A stretch of 37,317 nt of DNA from an uncultured Acidimicrobiaceae bacterium (GCA_903845085.1 CAIMWD010000100.1:1-37317); one strand, 5' to 3'; positions 22,485 to 30,858 are shown, counted from the first letter of the stretch. The notes: generated from the sequence alone by a model not told the origin. Program-made: numbers and translations.

Positions 22485-23426
22485 CTAGGTGGCCTTCGGT
22501 GGACGGTCCCTCGTCTCGATCCAGCGCCGAAGTCCCGCTGCATTTGAGTGGATTCCGTTTAGTGTCTCAATGCGCGCGCGCTGCTCCGCATCGACCGTCT
22601 CATTCTGCTGCGCGAAGCGCTCCGTGAGCGCTTCGGCGATGTCGCGACCCTCGCTCCATGCGCGCTCGGCGACACCTACCCAATCGCGGAGACGCTCCTC
22701 CGCATCATCGAGCAGCTGTTCTGGAGTCTCTGGGATAAGGCCGTAATGAGTGAGTGCGATACCCACCGGCAAGAGTTCACGGAAGCGGCGCATCGAGTCG
22801 ATGGCAAGGTCAAAATCAAAGTCTGCTGGAGGAGTAGCTGGGCGCAAGACACCGCCGTCGGGAAGTTGGACACCGAGGGCGTCACCGGCAAAGAGGAGGC
22901 CACTCGCCTCATCTAAATAGGCGAGGTGGTGTTTCGCATGGCCGGGTGAGTTGATCGCCCGCACCCGGTGGCCCCCAACGTCGACGAGGTCGCCATCACC
23001 CAGCACAACGACGCGGGCGGCATCGGTCGGATCGAGGCGTCCATAGAGCGAGTCGAGAAGATCGCCGTAGACACGTGAGGCAGAGTCGATGAGTCGACTC
23101 GGATCGATGAGGTGCCGCGCACCGAGCTCGTGGACGTAAACGGTGGCCTTTGGAAAGGCACGCGCCATATCGCCGACGCCGCCGGCATGGTCAAGGTGGA
23201 TATGAGTGACGGCGACGCCGGCGAGGTCATCGGGGCCGATTCCAAGTCCATGGAGCGCGCGGGTGAGCGTCTCGACCGAGGACTGTGATCCAGTCTCGAT
23301 TAAAAGTGGTGCGGTGCCAGTGATGAGATAGCCGGCGGTCGCCTTCGTCCAGCCACCGAGCAACGTATCGATCTCGAGCACTCCCGGTGCGACCTCGGTG
23401 ACCAACGGCGCGACGTGTTCAGCCAT
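22485..23426 (-). CDS. MBL-fold metallo-hydrolase
   Basis: A 313-residue metallo-beta-lactamase-fold enzyme. It has the zinc motif HIHLDHAGG (His75, His77, Asp79, His80), a further His in INSPGHAKHHLAYLD (about 168-182), Asp in LLFAGDALG, and His in ALTHYGLIP near 230. A C-terminal helical region follows (about 240-313), as in the YtnP-like and glyoxalase-II-like hydrolases. The start has GGAG six bases upstream and lies 9 bp after pyrE. The substrate is not evident; lactonase, thioesterase or other hydrolytic roles are possible. Confidence 0.9.
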   Translation of the reverse strand: MAEHVAPLVTEVAPGVLEIDTLLGGWTKATAGYLITGTAPLLIETGSQSSVETLTRALHGLGIGPDDLAGVAVTHIHLDHAGGVGDMARAFPKATVYVHELGARHLIDPSRLIDSASRVYGDLLDSLYGRLDPTDAARVVVLGDGDLVDVGGHRVRAINSPGHAKHHLAYLDEASGLLFAGDALGVQLPDGGVLRPATPPADFDFDLAIDSMRRFRELLPVGIALTHYGLIPETPEQLLDDAEERLRDWVGVAERAWSEGRDIAEALTERFAQQNETVDAEQRARIETLNGIHSNAAGLRRWIETRDRPPKAT

Positions 23427-23435
23427 CGATCGCTC

Positions 23436-24017
23436 CTAGGCGATCGGGTCGATCGCAAGATCGAGGTAGCTAAAGAGGGGAAGGTAGATGATCTCTCGTG
23501 CGGCAAACTCACGCGTCGCCTGATCGCCCCGATCGAGAAGAGTGCAGGCCGCCACGATGTTGACGCCGGCGAGGTCAAGAACATCCGCAGCATCAAGCGC
23601 CGAGCGTCCGGTAGAGACGGTGTCCTCGAAGAGGATCACCGGCGTGCCGGCGCCGATCTCTGCTCCCTCGATCCGACGCTTTGCGCCATGTGCCTTCTCT
23701 GCCTTGCGGACGGAGAACCATCCCGTCGGGGCAAGCAGGGCCACGGCGTGCGCAACCGGGTCTGCACCCATCGTCATGCCACCGATGGCAGAGAAGGTCA
23801 ATCCTGCGCCATCAATGACCTCGAGTACGGCATGTGCGGCGAGTGCGAGATCTTCACCGCGTGCAACCGCCCGACGCATGTCGACATAGTCGTGGCTCAT
23901 GCCACCCGATGAGAGACGAAATGGCTCCTCGCTACGGGTGTAACCGCGGGATCGAATCACCTCAAGTAGCTCGGAACGGCGAGGCTCTGAGAGCGAGGCG
24001 GTGATCGGTGCACTCAT
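23436..24017 (-). CDS. pyrE: Orotate phosphoribosyltransferase
   Basis: A 193-residue enzyme making orotidine monophosphate from orotate and PRPP in de novo pyrimidine synthesis. The PRPP-binding loop is VILFEDTVSTGRSALDA (EDTVSTGRSA at 131-140). The catalytic Lys loop is RKAEKAHGAKRRIEG (about 104-118). GLTFSAIGGMTMGADPVAHAVAL is typical of OPRTs. There is no Shine-Dalgarno; TACACT lies 9 nt before the ATG, suggesting a leaderless transcript. It heads a four-gene operon (MBL-fold hydrolase, cupin, DUF1801) that gives no further pyrimidine gene. Confidence 0.95.
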   Translation of the reverse strand: MSAPITASLSEPRRSELLEVIRSRGYTRSEEPFRLSSGGMSHDYVDMRRAVARGEDLALAAHAVLEVIDGAGLTFSAIGGMTMGADPVAHAVALLAPTGWFSVRKAEKAHGAKRRIEGAEIGAGTPVILFEDTVSTGRSALDAADVLDLAGVNIVAACTLLDRGDQATREFAAREIIYLPLFSYLDLAIDPIA

Positions 24018-24026
24018 GGTGCTTCG

Positions 24027-24032
24027 AGTGTA
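24027..24032 (-). promoter_or_regulatory. Putative -10 box of leaderless pyrE
   Basis: TACACT on the minus strand, 9 nt before the pyrE ATG, with no ribosome binding site between. Confidence 0.45.
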
Positions 24033-24076
24033 GGTGCCGCGGAGGCGAATTGTTGCCTCCCGCCGTTCGAGTTCGC

Positions 24077-24817
24077 TCAGTGGTAGCGGTCGTTAAATCG
24101 ATAGCCGACACCGCGGATCGTGATGATATGGGTCGGGGTATCAGGATCGGTCTCGATCTTCGCGCGGAGTCGTCCGACGAGCGTTGCGATGATCCGCGGA
24201 TCTCCCTCATAGGAGTAACCCCAGACATTGTCGATGAGCTCCTCTCGGGTCACGACGCGACCCGCATGATCCATCAATTCCCGCAGTAGCTGAAACTCAC
24301 GGAGCGGAATCTCGATCCGCTCACCGCGGACGAAGAGCTCGTGTCGCGCGCTGTCGAGCACGAGATCGCCAATCTGCAAGACATCGGTAGAGGGAGCTGT
24401 TCGCGGCGTTTGATTCGCCTCGAGCTGACTCTGGCGTCGGCGCAACACGGCGTTGATGCGGGCGGCGAGCTCTCGGATCCGGTAGGGCTTTGCGACGTAG
24501 CCATCTGCGCCGAGCTCAATGCCGAGAACGACATCGACCTCATCGCTGCGCGCGCTCACCATGATGATGGGCGTGCGAACGCCATTTGCCCGCAGCTGTC
24601 GGCAGATCTCAAGTCCGGAGAGTCCAGGCAGCATGATGTCCAAAAGGATGATGTCAGGATTGATTCGCGCGATTGTGGGCATCGCTTCACGACCATCGTT
24701 GACCGCGGTAATGGAGAAACCCTCACGTTCAAGGCCAAGGGTGATGGCGAGAAGGTGTGATTCGTCGTCCTCGACGAGCACGACCTTGGGTGTCGAAGTG
24801 CGATGCGGAGGTGCCAC
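24077..24817 (-). CDS. OmpR-family response regulator (orphan)
   Basis: A two-domain regulator, 246 residues from the GTG at 24817. The receiver (about 10-125) has the acidic pocket VEDDE, the phosphoacceptor Asp60 in ILLDIMLPG and Lys110 in YVAKPYR. A linker leads to a winged-helix DNA-binding domain (about 150-243) with PLREFQLLRELMDHAGRVVTREELIDNVWG and the recognition region GDPRIIATLVGRLRAKIE. GTG at 24817 is chosen because GGGAGG lies about 10 bases upstream and it gives a normal family length; the frame is open much further but that part is not regulator-like. No sensor kinase is adjacent. It is divergent from the VIT1-like transporter. Confidence 0.9.
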   Translation of the reverse strand: MAPPHRTSTPKVVLVEDDESHLLAITLGLEREGFSITAVNDGREAMPTIARINPDIILLDIMLPGLSGLEICRQLRANGVRTPIIMVSARSDEVDVVLGIELGADGYVAKPYRIRELAARINAVLRRRQSQLEANQTPRTAPSTDVLQIGDLVLDSARHELFVRGERIEIPLREFQLLRELMDHAGRVVTREELIDNVWGYSYEGDPRIIATLVGRLRAKIETDPDTPTHIITIRGVGYRFNDRYH

Positions 24818-25014
24818 CCGTTGCACTCCCTCCCACTGCACACCTGCGTCGGTGTTGGTCACCTCCTCATCCTCTGACCCCCGGGTGACACCTCGGCATT
24901 GAGATGGTGAACTTCCCATGACCTCGGGGAGAATTCTTGGGATCGAAATGAGGATTCCCTCGTCGTAGCGCGATAAAACTCTCCACGACGAGCCTCGCGC
25001 AAGGGGAACGCCGC

Positions 25015-25020
25015 TAACGT
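25015..25020 (+). promoter_or_regulatory. Putative -10 box of leaderless VIT1-like gene
   Basis: TAACGT, 7 nt before the ATG at 25028. It lies in the 210-bp divergent region shared with the response regulator gene. Confidence 0.45.
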
Positions 25021-25027
25021 GAGATAG

Positions 25028-25801
25028 ATGACGGCGAAGCCAATACTTGCGCGTATCCGCGAGCAGCTCATCTCGGCCCCGAGTGACAACGATCGGGAAA
25101 ATGGTGTCTATCACAGCCATCGCGACGTGAGCGACGGGTCACTTCGCGCAGCGATATTTGGGTTCAATGATGGTCTTGTCTCTAATGTTTCATTGGTACT
25201 TGGGACGCTTGGAGCACATTCGAGTGGTGGCGTCATCCGACTCGCTGGTCTCGCCGGGCTCTTTGGTGGATCCTTCTCCATGGCGGCCGGTGAGTACATC
25301 TCCATGAGTGGCCAGCGCGAGGTCTTTGAGCGTGAACTTGCGCTCGAGCGCACCGAACTTGAGGTAAATCCAGAGAATGAGCTACGCGAGCTCATCGCGA
25401 TCTATATCAAGCACGGCATCTCCGAGGAGGTCTCGACGCAACTCGCGCAGGAGATCATGGCCGATCCGAAGCTCGCACTCGCCGCCCATGCGCGTGAGGA
25501 ACTTGGAATTTCACCCGACAAGATGGGCTCACCGATGAATGCGGCGGTGAGTTCGTTTCTCACCTTTGCCCTCGGCGCGTTCATTCCGCTCATTCCCTTC
25601 CTCGGAGGCTCCGGTGCGACACGTGCGGCGATATTTGCGATCGCATTGACCGCCTTCGCTGCGATGTTGGCGGGAGGGGGACTCTCCTACTTCACGCTCC
25701 GGTCCAAGCTGTACTCCGCAGTGCGATCATTGGTGATCTGTGGCGCAGCGGGTGGCGTTACCTACGGAATCGGCTCTCTCGTGGGCGGTGTGGCACACTA
25801 A
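25028..25801 (+). CDS. VIT1/CCC1 family iron/manganese transporter
   Basis: A 257-residue membrane protein of the VIT1/CCC1 family, which moves Fe2+ or Mn2+ out of the cytosol. TM1 is RAAIFGFNDGLVSNVSLVLG, with the family NDGLVS motif. TM2 leads into SMAAGEYISMSGQREVFERELALERTELE, the start of the cytosolic metal-binding helices rich in Glu (about 95-145). Three C-terminal helices follow (FLTFALGAFIPLIPFLGG, AAIFAIALTAFAAMLAGG and SLVICGAAGGVTYGIGSLVGG). No Shine-Dalgarno; TAACGT 7 nt upstream suggests a leaderless mRNA. It is divergent from an orphan response regulator. Export of iron or manganese is a family inference; the metal is not determined. Confidence 0.9.
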   Translation: MTAKPILARIREQLISAPSDNDRENGVYHSHRDVSDGSLRAAIFGFNDGLVSNVSLVLGTLGAHSSGGVIRLAGLAGLFGGSFSMAAGEYISMSGQREVFERELALERTELEVNPENELRELIAIYIKHGISEEVSTQLAQEIMADPKLALAAHAREELGISPDKMGSPMNAAVSSFLTFALGAFIPLIPFLGGSGATRAAIFAIALTAFAAMLAGGGLSYFTLRSKLYSAVRSLVICGAAGGVTYGIGSLVGGVAH

Positions 25802-25806
25802 GTGAG

Positions 25807-26319
25807 ATGACCTCACCGGTGCGCAGCATCATCCTGGTGCGTCATGCGCACGCAGGCGACCGTTCCACGGCGACGGGGCCCGATTATCTCCGAACGCTCT
25901 CCGAACGCGGCGAATTACAGGCGGCACAGATCGCCGAGGTGCTTACGCCCGCCGAGCCCGAGTACATCCTCTCCAGCCGAGCGGTGAGATGCATTTCGAC
26001 GATGGATCCGCTTGCTCGTGCGGTGAAGCGTGAGATCACGGAGGTGGACTCGCTCTTTGAGGGGTCGGATCCGCGTGATGCCTGGGCCGCCATCGAAAAT
26101 ATTGTGGCGGCGAGTTCGGGAACCATCATCGCCTGCAGCCATGGCGACGTCATCCCCGGGATCATCGAGCTGCTCATGGAGCGCGGTCTTGAGCTCGAGT
26201 CCCCTCCCAAGATTAAAAAGGGCTCGATGACCTTTCTCGGCCTTGAGGGTACCGAGGTCCGATCACTCTTCGTGCTCCGTCCGACAGATGGTCTTGTCAG
26301 CACTCCGGAGGATGAATGA
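25807..26319 (+). CDS. Histidine phosphatase family protein (SixA-like)
   Basis: A 170-residue single-domain phosphatase. The catalytic RHAHAGD motif places the nucleophilic His13, and the second His lies in CSHGDVIPGIIELL (about 112). LSSRAVRCISTMDPLARAVKREI holds the second conserved Arg. Length and the RHAxA motif favour SixA-type phosphohistidine or small-molecule phosphatases. It starts 5 bp after the VIT1-like gene and its stop overlaps the next start (ATGA), so the three plus-strand genes are probably an operon. The physiological substrate is unknown. Confidence 0.88.
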   Translation: MTSPVRSIILVRHAHAGDRSTATGPDYLRTLSERGELQAAQIAEVLTPAEPEYILSSRAVRCISTMDPLARAVKREITEVDSLFEGSDPRDAWAAIENIVAASSGTIIACSHGDVIPGIIELLMERGLELESPPKIKKGSMTFLGLEGTEVRSLFVLRPTDGLVSTPEDE

Positions 26320-26990
26320 GCGAATCGGGCACCTTGGTTCTTGTCGGCGGTGGCGAGTGGCTGGGTGACGCGGCGATCGATCGCGAGATCGTCGCGCTTG
26401 GCGGTAACGAGGTGCACGTCCTGCCCACCGCCGCCGCCTATGAGCAGCCCGGGATGGCGATCGATACGGCTCGTCTTCGATACGAGCAGCTTGGAGCGAC
26501 GGTGATTCCAGTGATGGTGCTGAACCGTCGCGACGCCGAGAGCGAGGATATTGCTCGGATGGTCGCCTCGGCGCAGACGCTCTACCTCTCAGGTGGCTCA
26601 CCACTTCACCTCCGCGTCACGTTAAAAGACTCCGCAGTACTTGATGCGCTGCGTCGGGCCTTTGCTGGGGGAGCGACCGTGGTCGGCTCCTCTGCAGGAG
26701 CGATGGCGCTGACAGATCCAATGGTCGATCCTCGCGGAGGTGCCTTCACGACCGGGCTTGGCCTGGTAACGGGCATGTGTGTCGTACCTCACAGCGATGG
26801 ATCTCCATCTCCGCGGCTCGATCGCACGCTGTCACTGGCGACCGATGGCACCACGGTGGTCACGATCCCCGAGGAGACGGGGCTCATCTTTGCGCCAAGT
26901 CGCGGGTGGTACACGGTGGGACCCGGGCGAGTTCGCGTCTTTCGTGGTGGTACCGAGGCCGACCTCGCGGTGCTCGCTACTCCGTCGTAG
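26316..26990 (+). CDS. Peptidase S51 family protein (cyanophycinase/dipeptidase E-like)
   Basis: A 224-residue protein of the class I glutamine amidotransferase-like, serine peptidase S51 fold. The nucleophile elbow GSSAGAM (124-130) puts Ser126 at the catalytic position. LYLSGGSPLHLRVTL (89-103) and the N-terminal VLVGGGEWL are family features. Cyanophycinases release beta-Asp-Arg dipeptides; related enzymes act on Asp-containing dipeptides. No cyanophycin synthetase is nearby, so peptidase of unknown specificity is the safer statement. Its ATG overlaps the phosphatase stop by 4 bp. Confidence 0.82.
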   Translation: MSESGTLVLVGGGEWLGDAAIDREIVALGGNEVHVLPTAAAYEQPGMAIDTARLRYEQLGATVIPVMVLNRRDAESEDIARMVASAQTLYLSGGSPLHLRVTLKDSAVLDALRRAFAGGATVVGSSAGAMALTDPMVDPRGGAFTTGLGLVTGMCVVPHSDGSPSPRLDRTLSLATDGTTVVTIPEETGLIFAPSRGWYTVGPGRVRVFRGGTEADLAVLATPS

Positions 26991-27153
26991 GCGATAGCGC
27001 AGGGCACCACATCTCGCCATTTGAGCCGGAGATATCTCGTCGTTCGATAGAGCCAAGATCGCAGCTCCCATCGCCACAAGTGGCCCTACCTGGTCGATGG
27101 CCGAGCGAGGCAGACCGCGCCTCACTCGGCAAGAGGCCGAAAGATCCTGAGCT

Positions 27154-27708
27154 TCAGTCGGCCTCGGTGATGGTGACGGAGAGCATCTTTACGGTCTCGG
27201 TGGTGCGTCCAGCGGGAGTGCCGACCGCCTCCAGTGCAGCGATGACCTCAAGACCACTGACCGCCTTACCAAAGAGTGCGTAGAGCGGTGGCAATTGGGC
27301 ACCGGAGGGGCCGGAGATGATGAAGAACTGGCTGCCGTTGGTGTTGGGTCCGGCATTTGCCATCGCGAGTGAGCCGATCTCGTACCGCCCCGGCTTTGGC
27401 AGCTCGTCCTCAAAGCGGTAACCGGGACCGCCGGTGCCGGTACCTGTGGGATCGCCGCCCTGGACGACAAAGCCCGGGATGATCCGATGGAAGACCACGT
27501 CGTCATAGAAGTGATAGCGCGAGAGAAAGACGAAGTTATTGACCGTTGTCGGTGCGCTGGCCGCGTCAAGAGCAAAGACGATGGTGCCCTTGTTCGTCTC
27601 CATTGTTGCGGTGTAGCGCTTGGCTGGGTCGATGACCATGGGCGGCAGCTCGCGAAAGCTCTGGGTCTTGGGTGAGGATCCGTCGGTCGCAGGTGGGTCG
27701 AGAGGCAT
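27154..27708 (-). CDS. Peptidyl-prolyl cis-trans isomerase, cyclophilin type (cytoplasmic)
   Basis: A 184-residue cyclophilin without signal peptide. The core is NNFVFLSRYHFYDDVVFHRIIPGFVVQGGDP (active-site Phe-His-Arg; about 56-86), then GSLAMANAGPNTNGSQFFI and YALFGKAVSGLEVI. It accelerates proline isomerisation during folding. The start is uncertain: the ATG at 27708 lacks a clear ribosome binding site, and an ATG at 27639 (MVIDPAKRY) would remove a Pro/Ser-rich leader. A second, membrane-anchored cyclophilin gene lies 66 bp upstream on the same strand. Confidence 0.93.
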   Translation of the reverse strand: MPLDPPATDGSSPKTQSFRELPPMVIDPAKRYTATMETNKGTIVFALDAASAPTTVNNFVFLSRYHFYDDVVFHRIIPGFVVQGGDPTGTGTGGPGYRFEDELPKPGRYEIGSLAMANAGPNTNGSQFFIISGPSGAQLPPLYALFGKAVSGLEVIAALEAVGTPAGRTTETVKMLSVTITEAD

Positions 27709-27774
27709 CGGGAGGGCTCGCTTTCAGGTGAGGAGAGATGGGCTCGGTACTTGGTAGAGCAGCGTTTGGCGGCG

Positions 27775-28635
27775 CTAGTGCACCACGATAGAGACGATGT
27801 GGTGCGTCACCGTCGGTGGGACACCGTTGGCGGCGCTGTTGGAGTTTCCATCTTTGGCGATCTGCTGTACAACGCTCATGCCGGAGGTCACCTGCCCAAA
27901 GAGGGTGTAGTTCGCGGGTAGCTGCTCACCGGCGGTGCCCGTCACGATGAAGAACTGGCTTCCGTTGGAGGAGGGGGCACCGGAGTTCGCCATGGCAATC
28001 GATCCAAGTGGGTAACAGTTACCCTTCGCAGTGCAGGCGGAGTTTGGCGTGTTGCCGGTCCACGCGTAGCCGGGACCCCCGCTGCCGGTTCCCGTGGGGT
28101 CGCCGCCCTGATCCATAAAGCCGGGGATGACGCGATGAAAGATCGTCGAGTCATAGAAGTGATTTCGCGCAAGAAAGATGAAGTTATTGACAGCGAGCGT
28201 CGAGCTCTGCGTGTCAAACGAGATAACGAAGCTACCTACATCGGTGGTCACTGTTGCGGAGTAACTCCCGCTAGAGGTGATGCACATGGGCGGTGCCGTG
28301 GTGAAGTTGATGTATCGCGCAGAGGTGCCGCCCGCGGGTGGGCAGACCGGCTTTGTTGCGGTGCTAATCGTCTTGAGGCCACCAGCGACGGCCACCGTGG
28401 AGGTCGTGGAGGAGGATGGAAGCGTCGTCGTGCTCGCGATCGTCGTTGTCGAGGAGGCGCTGGGCTTCTTGGTTGTCGAGGAGGAGAGGAGAACGACGAG
28501 CAGGATCACGATGCCGACCACAACGAGCCCAGAGATTCCACGCTTCGCGGAGCGGACTCGTCGAGTGTGGCGCTGCTCCTGCTCGACCTTGACTTGGCGC
28601 ATGGCGCGCTGACGCGCTCGTTTGTCACTTGGCAT
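27775..28635 (-). CDS. Membrane-anchored cyclophilin-type peptidyl-prolyl isomerase
   Basis: A 286-residue protein with a basic cytoplasmic N-terminus (MPSDKRARQRAMRQVKVEQE), one transmembrane helix (GLVVVGIVILLVVLLSSS, about 36-53), a Ser/Thr-rich linker and an extracytoplasmic cyclophilin domain (NNFIFLARNHFYDSTIFHRVIPGFMDQGGDP; GSIAMANSG). Several Cys residues in the linker and domain (CPPAGG, CITSS, NSACTAKGNCYP) could form disulphides outside the cell. The ATG at 28635 is chosen because homologues begin with MPxDKRARQR and TAGTTT lies 8 nt upstream; a 14-codon longer form exists. It probably assists folding of secreted proteins. Confidence 0.92.
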   Translation of the reverse strand: MPSDKRARQRAMRQVKVEQEQRHTRRVRSAKRGISGLVVVGIVILLVVLLSSSTTKKPSASSTTTIASTTTLPSSSTTSTVAVAGGLKTISTATKPVCPPAGGTSARYINFTTAPPMCITSSGSYSATVTTDVGSFVISFDTQSSTLAVNNFIFLARNHFYDSTIFHRVIPGFMDQGGDPTGTGSGGPGYAWTGNTPNSACTAKGNCYPLGSIAMANSGAPSSNGSQFFIVTGTAGEQLPANYTLFGQVTSGMSVVQQIAKDGNSNSAANGVPPTVTHHIVSIVVH

Positions 28636-28643
28636 AGGAAGAA

Positions 28644-28649
28644 AAACTA
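28644..28649 (-). promoter_or_regulatory. Putative -10 box of leaderless membrane cyclophilin gene
   Basis: TAGTTT on the minus strand, 8 nt before the ATG at 28635; the intervening TTCTTCCT is pyrimidine-rich and cannot serve as a Shine-Dalgarno. Confidence 0.5.
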
Positions 28650-28834
28650 ACGGGTTTTCTCTCGCCCTGCCGTCCATCTCATTCGGTGCGAGACATCGCT
28701 GCTGGTCAACTCAGGCCTGTCCGGTGATATCCCCACTGGCGTTGGGGTGGTCGTGATCTTCCACCGAGCTCCGGCGAACATTGCTCTCCGAGGTGAGGTT
28801 GCCTCCCCAGAGCCCACGCCACAGAGGACCTCGC

Positions 28835-29803
28835 TCAGGTGGTGGAGATCGGCCAGCGGAGGTAGTGGTTGGGATCGATCTCCGTCTCGCCCTCGAATCG
28901 ATAGGCGACGAGGGGTGTCACCTCGAGAGATCCACTGAAATCGACACAGGCCGTATAGGTGGTCCAGTCCTCGCGTTCCTCCGGGTACCAGCGCCGCCAA
29001 TAGTGGCCATAGACCACGGGAACGGTGTCGGAGTAGTGAAAGGACCGATCGACCTCGCGGGTGGGAATCGCACTGATATCTGGGTAGGGCGTTCCTGCCG
29101 CAGTCAACTCGCCGACAATCGCGAGGTCGCTCAACTTCGCGCCGGTGGGGTGCCACCAGCGGACGCGTGCCTCGCTCCGTGCAAATTCACCCTTGTCGAG
29201 AAAGGGTGGAAGTCCGTAGGCAGCAAGCGAGATCTCGGGTCCCTTGGTGAGCGTCTCGACTGCGTCATAGAGCGTGCCACCCTTGCGACCCGCCTCCAAG
29301 AAGAAAGCATTGGTCTGTCCCTCATGATGACGAATTGCAGCACGCACAACGGCGAGCGAAGGATCGTGCCAGCAGGCGTGGACGACGCGAAGTCCCTCAA
29401 GTTCGAGAAAGAGAGGAAGCGAGCGGAACCATCTGCGCCACTCGACGCGCTCCGGTTTGGCGAGCTGGTCCAAAAAGGCACGATGTTGCTTACGGTTCTT
29501 CTTGGAGTGCTTGCGCAGGAAATTATCGGAGCCATCTGGGTCGTCGATCGACCAGAGGATCGCGTTTAACTCATGATTGCCCATCACAATCCGAGCTGAT
29601 CCAGCTTCGACCATGGCACGAACAGTTTCGAGGACGAGCCGCTGCTCTGGGCCACGATCGACAAGGTCGCCGACGAAGACCGCGGTGCGCGTCTCGTGGC
29701 GGAAACATCCGTGGTCATCTGGTCGGTAACCGAGCGAGACGAGGAGTTGGTGAAGTCGTGTGCCCTCACCATGCACATCGCCGATGATGTCGTACTGCGC
29801 CAT
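28835..29803 (-). CDS. Metallophosphoesterase (calcineurin-like, PPP-type)
   Basis: A 322-residue phosphoesterase. The metal motifs are in order: IIGDVHG (about 6-12), VFVGDLVDRGP (about 43-53) and MGNHELNAI (about 74-82), followed by the distal His in VVHACWHDP and VYGHYWRRW. The arrangement matches PrpE/ApaH-like bacterial PPP phosphatases, which cleave phosphoproteins or dinucleoside polyphosphates. The ATG at 29803 is preceded by CATACT six bases upstream and no ribosome binding site; the frame upstream is open but unrelated. No neighbour indicates the substrate. Confidence 0.9.
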   Translation of the reverse strand: MAQYDIIGDVHGEGTRLHQLLVSLGYRPDDHGCFRHETRTAVFVGDLVDRGPEQRLVLETVRAMVEAGSARIVMGNHELNAILWSIDDPDGSDNFLRKHSKKNRKQHRAFLDQLAKPERVEWRRWFRSLPLFLELEGLRVVHACWHDPSLAVVRAAIRHHEGQTNAFFLEAGRKGGTLYDAVETLTKGPEISLAAYGLPPFLDKGEFARSEARVRWWHPTGAKLSDLAIVGELTAAGTPYPDISAIPTREVDRSFHYSDTVPVVYGHYWRRWYPEEREDWTTYTACVDFSGSLEVTPLVAYRFEGETEIDPNHYLRWPISTT

Positions 29804-29932
29804 GCCACGAGTATGACCGATCGATGTGGCACATTTATGACGTGACGGTGTACTCCAGCCGAGTCGGTCGCACCATCGAAGATCTATCTGATCGTGGCCG
29901 ATGACCGTGTCCTCTCTACAACACGGGGCCCG

Positions 29933-29938
29933 TACGAT
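29933..29938 (+). promoter_or_regulatory. Putative -10 box of leaderless enoyl-CoA hydratase family gene
   Basis: TACGAT, 6 nt before the ATG at 29945. It favours this ATG over an in-frame GTG at 29894. Confidence 0.45.
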
Positions 29939-29944
29939 TGGTCC

Positions 29945-30802
29945 ATGAGAGCACTGCGTACCTACCTTCCAAGGCGACCAGCGGAGGAGCGGGCCCATGC
30001 GCCTCGAAAGTCGGTGGAGATCTCGACTCCGGTGCGCACGATCCGTCACCGTGATGGTGTTGTGGAGCTGCAACTCGCTGACGGCGCCCGGCGCAACGTG
30101 CTTGGCCGGTCGACGATCTCTGCGATTGAGGCGGCGGTGTCAGAGCCACCACGCGACACACGCGTCATTGTTATTACCGCTGAGGCGCCCGATTTCTGTG
30201 CCGGCTATGACCTCCGTGAGGCTGCTGCAGGGGATGCAGAGTCACTGATCGCGCACGAGTCGAACTTCGCGGCATTGCGCCATTCAGCTGTTCCTGTCAT
30301 CGCCGTGCTGGATGGCAATGTGATCGGCGGTGGCCTCGAACTTGCGCTCGCCGCCGATGTTCGTCTTGCCTCTCCAGAGATGCGGATGTCGATTCCAGCG
30401 AATCGTCTCGGTCTTGTCTACTCACTTCCGGGCGTGCGGCTCCTCGTCGCAGAGCTCGGCGAGTCGATGACGCGGGCGATGTTGCTCGCAGGAAAGGTGC
30501 TCGATGCCAGCGAGGCACATCAGGCGGGCTTCGTCTCAGAGATCGTCGAGCGCGATCAGCTCGCGGCGAGAGCGCTCGAGCTCGCAGCGACGATGGCTGC
30601 ATGGTCGCCCGAAGCCACCGCAGGTAACCGACGCGTGCTCGACATCGCCGTCGGACGTATCGAAGATGATGCGGCTGCGCTGCGCCGAGCGAGCTTTCGC
30701 CCGGGCGGGAGCCTCGAGGGTTCGATCCGCCGATTCGCCGTCACCAGGCCCACGCGCTTCGCGGCGCTTCGTCGACGGCTTCACCTTGTACGTCGCTCCT
30801 AA
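29945..30802 (+). CDS. Enoyl-CoA hydratase/isomerase family protein
   Basis: A 285-residue crotonase-fold protein. The oxyanion-hole elements are APDFCAGYDLREAAAG (first CoA-binding turn) and VLDGNVIGGGLELALAADVRLAS (Gly-rich turn and helix). RMSIPANRLGLVYSLPGVRLLVAELG carries the position where hydratases have their second catalytic Glu, but here the sequence is Leu/Val/Tyr, so the chemistry may be isomerase-, hydrolase- or decarboxylase-like. About 30 basic residues precede the domain. Start chosen by the TACGAT box. It is transcribed toward lysC but no metabolic link is evident. Confidence 0.85.
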   Translation: MRALRTYLPRRPAEERAHAPRKSVEISTPVRTIRHRDGVVELQLADGARRNVLGRSTISAIEAAVSEPPRDTRVIVITAEAPDFCAGYDLREAAAGDAESLIAHESNFAALRHSAVPVIAVLDGNVIGGGLELALAADVRLASPEMRMSIPANRLGLVYSLPGVRLLVAELGESMTRAMLLAGKVLDASEAHQAGFVSEIVERDQLAARALELAATMAAWSPEATAGNRRVLDIAVGRIEDDAAALRRASFRPGGSLEGSIRRFAVTRPTRFAALRRRLHLVRRS

Positions 30803-30837
30803 CGGGTAGCTGATGCGACCGAGGGCCCTCCGGGTGA

Positions 30838-30858
30838 GCGACCAACTAGTTTGGTCGC
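30838..30858. promoter_or_regulatory. Palindrome overlapping the lysC -10 region
   Basis: Arms GCGACCAA (30838-30845) and TTGGTCGC (30851-30858) flank CTAGT. The TAGTTT -10 box (30847-30852) lies inside and the lysC GTG follows directly at 30859. If the mRNA is leaderless, the palindrome is not transcribed and would act as an operator. A second palindrome GAGGGCCCTC (30821-30830) sits near the -35 position. Confidence 0.5.

Noticed and set aside
24818-25120. Upstream extension of the response regulator
   Set aside because: The extra residues do not resemble a receiver domain and would overlap the divergent VIT1-like gene; GTG 24817 has GGGAGG upstream.
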